A stretch of DNA of 64,000 bases, taken from Aquiflexum sp. TKW24L (GTDB lineage Bacteria; Bacteroidota; Bacteroidia; Cytophagales; Cyclobacteriaceae). The stretch lies in assembly GCF_023502205.1 (NCBI RefSeq), contig NZ_JAMFLG010000002.1, positions 1 through 64,000 on the forward strand, written 5' to 3'. The notes under the pieces are model-generated. The model saw only the letters and a program-made list of their open reading frames with translations, was not told where the DNA came from and searched no databases. Below are positions 17,559 through 25,571 of the stretch, piece after piece (positions within the stretch are counted from its first letter, which is position 1; every line of letters starts with the position of its first letter). Position numbers and translations under genes: made by a program.

Positions 17559-20500
17559 ATGTTTTTCTTCATTGTATTTGGATTTTTATCTTGTTCCAAA
17601 CCCAAAGAGGAAACACTTTTCAAACTTTTAGACCCAAAGGAAACAGGTATCGAATTCAGAAATGACCTCGTATCTTCTGAAGAGATGAATATTCTTGAAT
17701 ACCTATACTTCTATAATGGCGGAGGTGTGGCCACTGGAGACATCAACAATGATGGGTTAGTGGATATCTACTTTACTTCCAACCAAGGTGAAAACAAATT
17801 GTACCTGAACAAAGGGAATTTCAAATTTGAAGATATCACCACTAGCGCCGCAGTAACAGGAGATGGCGGATGGTCGACCGGAGTCACGATGGCAGATGTT
17901 AATGGGGACGGATTCCTAGATATTTACGTCACCCAAGTGGGGGATTACAAAGGCTTGACCGGAAAAAACAAACTCTACATCAACAACGGTGATTTGACTT
18001 TCTCCGAAAAAGGCGCAGCATACGGAGTTGATTTTGTGGGTTTTTCTACCCATTCCCTGTTTTTTGATTATGACCAAGATGGAGATTTAGACCTCTATTT
18101 GCTCAACCATTCCATCAAAAAGCCCGAGGTCTTTGCCAATGCAGACACCAAATTCACCAATCAAGATGAAAAAGGCGGAGACAAGCTTTTCAAAAATCTT
18201 TTGGCAGAAGGGGAAAACAGGATGGTTGAAGTTACCGAAGAAGCAGGAATCCTTTCAAGCAGTTTGGGTTTCGGCTTGGGAGTCGGCATCGCTGACATCA
18301 ACGGGGATGGTTGGATGGACTTGTATGTTTCCAATGATTTTACAGAAGATGATTACCTCTATATCAATCAGGCAGACGGAACTTTCAAAGAATCATTACA
18401 AGAATACATCTCCAATACCAGCCGGTATAGCATGGGCAATGATTTGGGCGACATCAATAACGATGGTTTAACCGATATTTTCACGACCGACATGCTTCCT
18501 TCCGATCCCCAAATCTGGATGAAGTCCATCGGTGAAGACAAACAGGAAGTATTTGATGTCAAAAAGCGGCTTGGCTACAAGGATCAATATGTAAGGAATC
18601 ACCTTCAACTGAATCGGGGCGATGGAAGATTTAGCGAGATCGGTCTCTTGACCAATACCTTCGCCACAGATTGGAGTTGGTCGCCTTTGATTTTTGACAT
18701 GGACAATGACGGGCAAAAAGACATACACATCACCAATGGCATAGTAAAGCGTCCAAATGACCTTGATTTTGTTCAATACAGTCAGGAACCGAGTCCGGGT
18801 TTGTCTGAAAAGGAAATCCAAAAGAAACAGATTGACATGTTGCCCACGGTCAAGCTTTCCAATTTTTCTTTCAGGAATGAAGGAGGTCTGAAATTTACCA
18901 ACACAGCCAAAGAATGGGGTTTAGACCAACTCTCCTATTCTAACGGATCCGCTTATGCTGATCTCGACAATGACGGTGACTTGGATTTGGTAATCAACAA
19001 TATTGATCAGGAAGCATTTCTATACCAAAACCAAACTGCCACCAAACTCAAAAACCATTTTATCCAATTTGACCTAAAAGGTGAAACCCTGAATTTCTTT
19101 GGAATCGGGGCACAGGTTATCGTCCACAGTGGCGATAAAATCATGCATCAAACTTTGAGTACATCTCGGGGATTCCAATCGGGAACGTCAACAACTTTGA
19201 CTTTTGGTTTGGGCGCAATTTCAGTTGTCGATTCTGTTAAAGTTGTCTGGAATGCCACAGATACCGAAGTTTTCAGAAATATTCCGATCAATAAAAGACA
19301 TCTATTGGAAAAAGGAAAAGGGAGGAAATCTTCAATTTCGATTCCTGTCTCCACTTCAATTTTGGAAATCAGGGATTTTGGTATTGATTGGACCCATGAA
19401 GAAAATATTGATTTTGATGATTTCAGAAGAGAATATTTAATCCCAAGAAAGTATTCTACTGAAGGTCCTGCCTTGGCTGTCGGGGATATTAACGGCGATG
19501 GATTGGAAGATATATTCTTCGGTGGTGCCAAAGGTCAGGCCGGGGTCTTCTATCTTCAACAAGCAGATGGCAAATTTATAAAAGGTAATCATCCCGTCTT
19601 TGAGCAACTGAAAATGGCAGAAGATGTCGTGGCTGTTTTGGAAGATTTCAACCAAGATGGTACGCTTGACCTTTATATCGGCAGCGGTGGAAATGAATCT
19701 ACAAGAAAGGAATTTTTCAATTTTGACAGGCTTTTCCTAAATGATGGCAAAGGGAATTTCTTCTTTTCCATGAATTCCCTCCCTCCCATCTCTGAGAATA
19801 CCTCCACACTTGCCATCCATGATATCAATGGAGATGGCGCTCCTGATATCTTTGTAGGAGCATCCGTCGTCACCGGAAATTATGGTGAAATCCCAAAAAG
19901 CTATTTCTTACTCAACGACGGAAAAGGAAGATTCACAGAAGCAACAACCGCTTATTTTGGAGCCGATTTCCAACCTGGAATGGTCAAAAAAGCCAAATGG
20001 GCAGACCTCAACAATGATGGGATCAAAGAACTTATTTTAGTTGGGGAATGGATGGCTGTGCAGGTATACAGTCAGGATAAATCAGGCAAATTTTCTTTAT
20101 CCAAAGAGGAATCCCTACAAATCTCAGGTTGGTATTTTGGATTGGAAGTGATGGATATTGACCGAAACGGGAAGGAAGATATCATTTTGGGAAACTTGGG
20201 ATTGAATTCTAAGCTGAAAGCAAATCCTGAAAAACCGGTTTGGCTTTACCATGGAGATTTTGATGAAAACGGGCAGAAAGACCCTTTGATATTTCACTAC
20301 ATGGAAGGACATTTGGTCCCTTTTGCAACTCGTGATGACCTGATCAAACAGATTCCCTCGATCAAAGGCAAGCATAGTAAATATGTTGATTTTGCCAAAA
20401 TCCAATCTCCAGAAGATATTTTTACTGAAACACAATTAGGTAAAGCTTCGAAATACCAGATTACAGAACTCGGCTCGGGAATTCTTTGGAACAAGGGAGA

Positions 20501-20831
20501 AAATGGATTCCAATTCAGTCCATTTCCTGTGGAAGCGCAGTTTAGCCCCTTACACGGTTTTGCCACTTTTCAGACACAGAAAGGCAAACAATACCTACTT
20601 GGAATCGGAAACTTCCATGGGTTTCGAAGCGATTATGGCAAAGCCGACGCCCAACCTATGGTTTTGATGCAGTTTGAAAATGGGGCTTGGAGGAGTATAC
20701 CGGTTGGATTGGCAGCTATGGAATTTTGGGGGGAATTCAGAAACATGTCCAAAATTAAAGTCGGCAAAGAGGATATTTTGGTGGCTGTGAGGAACAACAA
20801 TACTCCTGTCTTTTTGAAGATCAATCCTTAA
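17559..20831 (+). CDS. FG-GAP/VCBS-repeat lipoprotein with ASPIC/UnbV domain, paralogue 3
   Basis: A 1090-residue lipoprotein by the ATG at 17559 (MFFFIVFGFLSC, lipobox Cys12). The start is uncertain: this signal lacks a basic n-region, while the upstream in-frame ATG at 17469 would add 30 residues partly encoded by the CGCAAAGN repeat. Architecture matches its two neighbours: first propeller (GDINNDGLVDIYF, ADVNGDGFLDIY, FDYDQDGDLDLY, ADINGDGWMDLY, GDINNDGLTDIF, ADLDNDGDLDLV), ASPIC domain (IGAQVIVHSGDKIMH near residue 530), second propeller (GDINGDGLEDIF, EDFNQDGTLDLY, HDINGDGAPDIF, ADLNNDGIKELI) and a divergent tail. It differs from paralogues 1 and 2 in the ASPIC linker and the C-terminus, which suggests a different ligand. 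Confidence 0.9.
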   Translation: MFFFIVFGFLSCSKPKEETLFKLLDPKETGIEFRNDLVSSEEMNILEYLYFYNGGGVATGDINNDGLVDIYFTSNQGENKLYLNKGNFKFEDITTSAAVTGDGGWSTGVTMADVNGDGFLDIYVTQVGDYKGLTGKNKLYINNGDLTFSEKGAAYGVDFVGFSTHSLFFDYDQDGDLDLYLLNHSIKKPEVFANADTKFTNQDEKGGDKLFKNLLAEGENRMVEVTEEAGILSSSLGFGLGVGIADINGDGWMDLYVSNDFTEDDYLYINQADGTFKESLQEYISNTSRYSMGNDLGDINNDGLTDIFTTDMLPSDPQIWMKSIGEDKQEVFDVKKRLGYKDQYVRNHLQLNRGDGRFSEIGLLTNTFATDWSWSPLIFDMDNDGQKDIHITNGIVKRPNDLDFVQYSQEPSPGLSEKEIQKKQIDMLPTVKLSNFSFRNEGGLKFTNTAKEWGLDQLSYSNGSAYADLDNDGDLDLVINNIDQEAFLYQNQTATKLKNHFIQFDLKGETLNFFGIGAQVIVHSGDKIMHQTLSTSRGFQSGTSTTLTFGLGAISVVDSVKVVWNATDTEVFRNIPINKRHLLEKGKGRKSSISIPVSTSILEIRDFGIDWTHEENIDFDDFRREYLIPRKYSTEGPALAVGDINGDGLEDIFFGGAKGQAGVFYLQQADGKFIKGNHPVFEQLKMAEDVVAVLEDFNQDGTLDLYIGSGGNESTRKEFFNFDRLFLNDGKGNFFFSMNSLPPISENTSTLAIHDINGDGAPDIFVGASVVTGNYGEIPKSYFLLNDGKGRFTEATTAYFGADFQPGMVKKAKWADLNNDGIKELILVGEWMAVQVYSQDKSGKFSLSKEESLQISGWYFGLEVMDIDRNGKEDIILGNLGLNSKLKANPEKPVWLYHGDFDENGQKDPLIFHYMEGHLVPFATRDDLIKQIPSIKGKHSKYVDFAKIQSPEDIFTETQLGKASKYQITELGSGILWNKGENGFQFSPFPVEAQFSPLHGFATFQTQKGKQYLLGIGNFHGFRSDYGKADAQPMVLMQFENGAWRSIPVGLAAMEFWGEFRNMSKIKVGKEDILVAVRNNNTPVFLKINP

Positions 20832-20978
20832 AACATGCTTAAAATCAGTTGATTTGGTTTTAAAAATCGATGGATTTAAAGGATTTATATTTAGCTTTGA
20901 GGCTCCAAACCCACAACAAAAAAGTTCCGTAAACCCATATGTGAACCATACATTACCGGGAAATAGCCAATACAACAC

Positions 20979-22343
20979 ATGAAAAGTTTATTCAATAAAT
21001 TACTGATTATTGCCATCACCGCATTTATGGGTTTTGGATGTCAGGAAAATAAAGATTATCAGAATGCCATCACCGATGGTTCTTACCAGATTGCTGCCCA
21101 AGACAAACTCACCAATGTAATCATCAATGATATTTTTTCACCCCCTGTAGCAAGTAGGATTTATGCTTATTCATCACTTGCAGCCTATGAGGTCTCGGTG
21201 CTATCAGATGCCAACTACCAATCTTTAATGGGTCAGATCAAAGGTTTTGAAAAAGCCCAGTTTGACACAACAGGTCAAATCTACTATCCATTGGCTTCAT
21301 TGGCGGCTTATTACAAAGTGGCAACTGCATTGATTTTCTCAGAAAATCTGATGACCGAGCACAGGGATAAAGCTTATGCAGAACTCAGAGAGAAAGGAAT
21401 TCCGGAAGAAGTATTTGAAAGGTCAGTCAAACTAGGTGATGATGTAGGAGCACATGTGATCGCCTATTACAAGAAAGACAATTACCATGAAAGCCGCTCT
21501 TTTGAAAAATATACAGTCAGCAATGACCCGTCGACATGGCAGCCTACGCCACCTGCATACATGGAAGGGATCGAACCTCATTGGAACAAAATCAGGCCCT
21601 TTGTGCTCGATTCGGCATCCCAATTTTTAACCGAAGGAGGTACACCTTTTAGCACCGATCCTTCAAGTCAGTTTTACAAAGAAGCCGAGGAGGTATTCAA
21701 AATAGTCAATGCCTTAGATGAAGACCAAAAAGACATTGCGATGTTTTGGGATTGCAATCCTTACAAAGTCAATGTGAAAGGTCACGTGATGTTTGCTGAG
21801 AAAAAAATCACTCCCGGTGGACATTGGATGGGAATAGCAGCTATTTCTTCCAAAACAGTCGGACAAGACTGGAAAGGAACCTCCGAAACATTAGTTTTCA
21901 CAAGTATTGCGATTTTTGATGCATTTATAGCTTGTTGGGACGAAAAATACAAAAGTCCGCTCATCAGACCTGAAACTTATATCAACAGGTACATTGATGA
22001 AGATTGGTTACCGCTTTTGCAGACCCCTCCATTTCCAGAATATACCAGTGGACACAGTGTGGCCTCCAATGCAGCCGCTGAGGCTCTGACCAGTTTATTT
22101 GGTGAACCTTTCCATTTTGTAGATTCTACTGAAGTGGCCTACGGTCTTCCTATCAGAGAGTTTGACTCGTTTAGAATGGCTGCGGACGAAGCTGCCATCA
22201 GCAGACTATATGGTGGTATCCATTATATGCCGGCGATTGTTAATGGCTCTATAAAAGGAAAAAATGTAGGAAACCATTTGATTGAAAATATAAAAACCAA
22301 ATCTACAGCATTCGCTCCTGTTGCCGACAATTCAATAAAATAG
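20979..22343 (+). CDS. Vanadium-haloperoxidase/PAP2-like lipoprotein
   Basis: A 454-residue lipoprotein (signal MKSLFNKLLIIAITAFMGFGC, Cys21) of the vanadium-dependent haloperoxidase/PAP2 phosphatase superfamily. The three oxyanion-pocket motifs are visible: K-x4-RP in KSPLIRP (about residue 325), SGHS in EYTSGHSVASN (near 355), and SR-x5-H in SRLYGGIH (near 410). These bind vanadate or phosphate in a periplasm- or surface-exposed active site. It follows FG-GAP paralogue 3 after 147 nt on the same strand and ends at a terminator, so it probably belongs to the cluster. Whether it halogenates, oxidises or dephosphorylates cannot be told from sequence. Confidence 0.88.
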   Translation: MKSLFNKLLIIAITAFMGFGCQENKDYQNAITDGSYQIAAQDKLTNVIINDIFSPPVASRIYAYSSLAAYEVSVLSDANYQSLMGQIKGFEKAQFDTTGQIYYPLASLAAYYKVATALIFSENLMTEHRDKAYAELREKGIPEEVFERSVKLGDDVGAHVIAYYKKDNYHESRSFEKYTVSNDPSTWQPTPPAYMEGIEPHWNKIRPFVLDSASQFLTEGGTPFSTDPSSQFYKEAEEVFKIVNALDEDQKDIAMFWDCNPYKVNVKGHVMFAEKKITPGGHWMGIAAISSKTVGQDWKGTSETLVFTSIAIFDAFIACWDEKYKSPLIRPETYINRYIDEDWLPLLQTPPFPEYTSGHSVASNAAAEALTSLFGEPFHFVDSTEVAYGLPIREFDSFRMAADEAAISRLYGGIHYMPAIVNGSIKGKNVGNHLIENIKTKSTAFAPVADNSIK

Positions 22344-22360
22344 GACATCCGTTTTCTAAA

Positions 22361-22396
22361 AAAGGGGCAAGTGAACGATCATTTGCCCCTTTTCTA
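22361..22396 (+). terminator. Rho-independent terminator after the haloperoxidase-like gene
   Basis: The stem GGGGCAAGTGA/TCATTTGCCCC (one G-T pair) with a short loop and a T-rich tail marks the end of the accessory block. Confidence 0.8.
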
Positions 22397-22439
22397 TTTT
22401 TTATTCCGCATCAAGGATAATTTACCTGATCGAATACCT

Positions 22440-22447
22440 TAATTTTG
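22440..22447 (+). promoter_or_regulatory. Candidate -7 box TAATTTTG for rsmG
   Basis: TAATTTTG fits TAnnTTTG and lies 22 nt before the rsmG ATG at 22470, giving a 5' leader of roughly 20 nt. The -33 element is not obvious. Confidence 0.4.
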
Positions 22448-22469
22448 AACCTTAACCCCGAATGATTTT

Positions 22470-23102
22470 ATGGACCTTATCCTCAAATATTTTCCTGACC
22501 TTACCGAATCCCAAATAGAGAAACTCGCCAAACTAGGCCCTTTGTACGCTGATTGGAATGAAAAAATCAATGTCATCAGCAGAAAGGATATGGAACATTT
22601 CTATGAAAAGCATGTCCTCCATTCATTGGGAATTGCAAAAGTGATCCAATTTGAACCTGGAACAAAAATATTGGATATCGGTACCGGAGGGGGATTTCCG
22701 GGGATACCTTTGGCAATTTTGTTTCCGGAAACACACTTTCATTTGGTAGATTCAATCGGTAAAAAGATCAATGTTGTCAAGGACGTTGCCAAGCAACTGA
22801 AGCTATCCAATGTTGAAGCCCAACAAGTTCGTGCAGAGGATTTGGTACGGAAATACGACTTTATCCTAAGCCGAGCGGTTACCCGATTTGCCAATATCCT
22901 TCCTTGGGTCAAAAATAAATTCAAGAAAGAAGACTTCAACGAACTCCAGAACGGCCTGCTGCTCTTGAAAGGCGGTGAAGTCGATGAGGAAATGGAAGAA
23001 AGAGAAGTCAGCTATGTGTCTTACCACTTGGATGACTATTTCAAAGAGGAATTTTTTGAAACCAAGAAAGTGGTTTACGTGCCTTGGGAAGGGAAAAGAT
23101 AG
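22470..23102 (+). CDS. rsmG: 16S rRNA (guanine527-N7)-methyltransferase
   Basis: RsmG (GidB) methylates N7 of G527 in the 530 loop of 16S rRNA using S-adenosylmethionine. The 210-residue length is normal. The SAM-binding motif is ILDIGTGGGFPGIPLAI (about residues 68-84), preceded by the family-typical NVISRKDMEHFYEKHVLHSL, and followed by HLVDSIGKK and the SRAVTRF segment near residue 131. It has its own candidate promoter after the terminator of the accessory block and is followed directly by G-rich heptamer repeats. Confidence is high. Confidence 0.95.
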   Translation: MDLILKYFPDLTESQIEKLAKLGPLYADWNEKINVISRKDMEHFYEKHVLHSLGIAKVIQFEPGTKILDIGTGGGFPGIPLAILFPETHFHLVDSIGKKINVVKDVAKQLKLSNVEAQQVRAEDLVRKYDFILSRAVTRFANILPWVKNKFKKEDFNELQNGLLLLKGGEVDEEMEEREVSYVSYHLDDYFKEEFFETKKVVYVPWEGKR

Positions 23103-23204
23103 TGGCGGTGGGAGGTGGGAAGGAAGTTTGGAAGGATGGAAGTGGGAAGGTTGGAAGTTGGGAGGGAGAAGTACGAAGTACGATGACACTAAGTACGAAG
23201 TATT
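23103..23204. repeat. Two adjacent heptamer-type arrays
   Basis: From the rsmG stop to about 23165 runs a purine tract of GGAAGTT/GGGAAGG-like units of 7-8 nt. At 23169-23204 a second family follows: AAGTACG, AAGTACG, an 8-nt spacer, AAGTACG, AAGTATT. No ORF here is credible. The remaining DNA to 23386 is plain intergenic sequence. Confidence 0.65.
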
Positions 23205-23386
23205 TGGGATTCCAAGGTAAGGGGTGAGAAACAACTTCGCCTTGACCTACCTACCAGGGGAGATTTTTTTCGAGGAGGGGCAGAGTCCATAAAATTCATT
23301 TTTTATGTAGATGTTTACTAAATCGAAAAAGGTTTACCGAAGAAACTCCAGTAAACCCTATAATTCAGATATCGATAAAAATTCTA

Positions 23387-23955
23387 TTAAAATCTAAACC
23401 CTGCCGTCAAAAACACTCCGTTTGTTCTTCCAAAATCAACATCAGAAATATTCTTTTGAACGTCGGTTACGGACCATTGGTAACTCAAATCAATGAAGAT
23501 AATGGAAATATCGGCACCTACCCCTGCAAATACTCCCCATTCAGGGTTGTTAAAATCACTTATGGCATATCCATCAGACACACTCGATAAAATAAAGGCC
23601 GATCCTCCTCCAAAAACACGGAAAGCAAAAGAGGAATTTGTATTGCCCAGAATATTATAGCCTACTGCCACAGGGATTCTAAAACCACGAAATTGCGCAT
23701 CAGATAATGAGGATACACCATTGTTGATGGTGGTTGATTCAGCATTTCGAGTCGTATAGAATATCCCGGGTTCAACATAAAATTTGTTACCTAACTCAAC
23801 GGAAGCACCTGCTTGCCAGCCCATCTTACCATTGACATCATCCAGTGTTCCTGAAATACTTGGGAATTTAAACCAACACCAGGTTTAAAAGAACTTTGAG
23901 CAAAGGCACTTCCTACAGTAGCCATTAGAATAATTAATGTTACGAGACTTTTCAT
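23387..23955 (-). pseudogene. Frameshifted outer-membrane beta-barrel protein (PorT-like)
   Basis: Reading leftward from the ATG complementary to 23953-23955 gives a good signal peptide (MKSLVTLIILMATVGSAFAQ) and SSFKPGVGL; the frame then breaks near 23864-23872. Moving one base restores FPSISGTLDDVNGKMGWQAG and then the rest of a beta-barrel protein to GFRF and the stop. Adding one A in the run that now reads TTTAAATTCC would rejoin the halves into an about 189-residue protein of ordinary length for outer-membrane beta-barrel families. The later part (YVEPGIFYTT, FRIPVAVGYNILG, GVGADISIIFIDLSYQWS) is well preserved, so the break is recent or a sequencing error. Confidence 0.8.
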
Positions 23956-24447
23956 ATTTTATTTGTTTTTAGTTTCCAAGAAATTAAGTAATCTGACTAT
24001 CGTGAATATTTCCCCATCATTTTTCTATGAATCGAGACCTTAAAACAATAAACTTATTTTTAGATAACTGGAAATTTGATTATTCATGTTTTTGTAATAT
24101 TAACTTCACAAATTTTAACATTTTCAATTTTTATTTATTATAACATCTTAAGTGATTCTTTAATAATTATTGTTTTTTGCTTAACCTGGCTTTAACTTTT
24201 GTTTTCTTGGATATGAATCATTATCTACACAAATGTTAGTTCTTCAGATGATTATACTTTGGGATGCAATAGGGCCCAAGTAGAGATTTGTGTGGATTGT
24301 ACTTTCCTGCCACCAAAAGCAAAAAATGAATTGATGGGGAAGAACTTATTAAAAAGGGTATAAATGAAAAAGCTTCTAAGCCAGTTGGCTATCCTCTGAA
24401 TTAATCTTACCTCTGAATTGAACCAAGGAAATGGATCATCTAACCTA
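23956..24447. other. A+T-rich intergenic region
   Basis: About 490 nt, with its most A+T-rich part at 24040-24200, upstream of the frameshifted outer-membrane gene and downstream of the sialidase-like gene. No RNA gene, repeat or terminator is evident. A 70-residue ORF at 24252-24464 has no coding features and was not accepted. Confidence 0.5.
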
Positions 24448-25485
24448 TCAGAATCCAACCTCAACCTTCACAAATTTGATCTTTTCCCTATTCCAAGTGT
24501 AGCAAAATACCAAATAACCTTCATCATAAATGATCGAGGGATAAGAAAACTCATTTTTCCCCTCCCCTGCTTCGATTACTTCCTTGATTGGCCAGGTCAG
24601 CCCATTGTCAAACGAAATCCCCAACTGCATCGGATAGCGTTTACCCCAATTTTCGCCGACCGGATTAAAGACCAAAGCGATGGTTTCATCCTTGATTTTG
24701 ACTAGGTCTATGCCGCTGTTATTATTGGGCAAGTCTGTCAATTCCACAGCCGACCAAGTAAATCCATTGTCTTTGGAATCGCTCCTTCCGATTTTTCCTG
24801 AAGATGTACGAAGTAGCATGTGTACCAGATTTGGTTTGGACTCCCAAAGAGCCGGTTGGATGACACCTTCTCCTTGCACCAAATTCCTATCCAAGATCAA
24901 TGTTTCTGTATTGAGCCAAGTTTTCCCCCCATCTTCGGACCTGTCCACAAAGGCATTCCAAACTTTATTTTTTTCCAAAGAAGCAGGAGCCAACCAAGTG
25001 CTGTCAGATAAAACCAAGATATGGTTACGGACAGGACCCCTGCCCCCACGATCTCCTTCTATCAGTTCTTTCGCCTCTGACCAAGTTTCTCCACCATCTT
25101 CCGAATACTGCACCCAAGTCTCCCAATCGTCGATATCCTTTCCTACTTTGAAATAGAGGTATAATTTTCCATCCGGGGCATTGAACAGCACAGGATTCCA
25201 ATGAGGATCATTTCTGACTTTGACCAACATCTGTGGCGCTTTCCAGGTTCCCGGTTGGCCTTTGGACATCCAAATCCCGACATCGTCGTTTTTCTCATGA
25301 GACCCTGCAAACCACACCATCATATATTGCCCATTTCCCAATTTCTCGATCGAGGAAGCATGGCACTGCGCAAATGGCCTGTCGTCTCCAAAAATGAATT
25401 CATTGGCTTCGACCTGAAGGTTTACAGTTTGGGCAAAAGTCCCAAAACTGAGGAATAACAAGGATATAATGAGAATACTTTTCAT
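24448..25485 (-). CDS. Exported sialidase-like BNR-repeat protein
   Basis: A 345-residue secreted protein with a six-bladed sialidase fold. The start is set at the ATG opposite 25483-25485, where the signal peptide begins (MKSILIISLLFLSFGTFAQ). Four Asp-boxes (S-x-D-x-G-x-T-W) are clear: SEDGGETW, SEDGGKTW, SKDNGFTW and SFDNGLTW, spread over about residues 125-295. The N-terminal CHASSIEKLGNG and VWFAGSHEKNDD segments and the GGRGPVRNH segment match the BNR_2 (PF13088-type) family. Members include exo-alpha-sialidases and other exo-glycosidases, so the exact sugar is uncertain. No sialic-acid catabolic genes lie nearby. Confidence 0.85.
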   Translation of the reverse strand: MKSILIISLLFLSFGTFAQTVNLQVEANEFIFGDDRPFAQCHASSIEKLGNGQYMMVWFAGSHEKNDDVGIWMSKGQPGTWKAPQMLVKVRNDPHWNPVLFNAPDGKLYLYFKVGKDIDDWETWVQYSEDGGETWSEAKELIEGDRGGRGPVRNHILVLSDSTWLAPASLEKNKVWNAFVDRSEDGGKTWLNTETLILDRNLVQGEGVIQPALWESKPNLVHMLLRTSSGKIGRSDSKDNGFTWSAVELTDLPNNNSGIDLVKIKDETIALVFNPVGENWGKRYPMQLGISFDNGLTWPIKEVIEAGEGKNEFSYPSIIYDEGYLVFCYTWNREKIKFVKVEVGF

Positions 25486-25571
25486 GGCTGGTCTTAAAGT
25501 GTATTTTTCAAGATACAATTCTCAATAGAAATTGTATTGTTGAAGGTACAATTGTTCGGGTATTGGGTTTA

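Noticed and set aside
24252-24464. A 70-codon leftward ORF between the frameshifted barrel gene and the sialidase-like gene
   Set aside because: No family features, unusual composition, and it overlaps the end of the sialidase-like gene.
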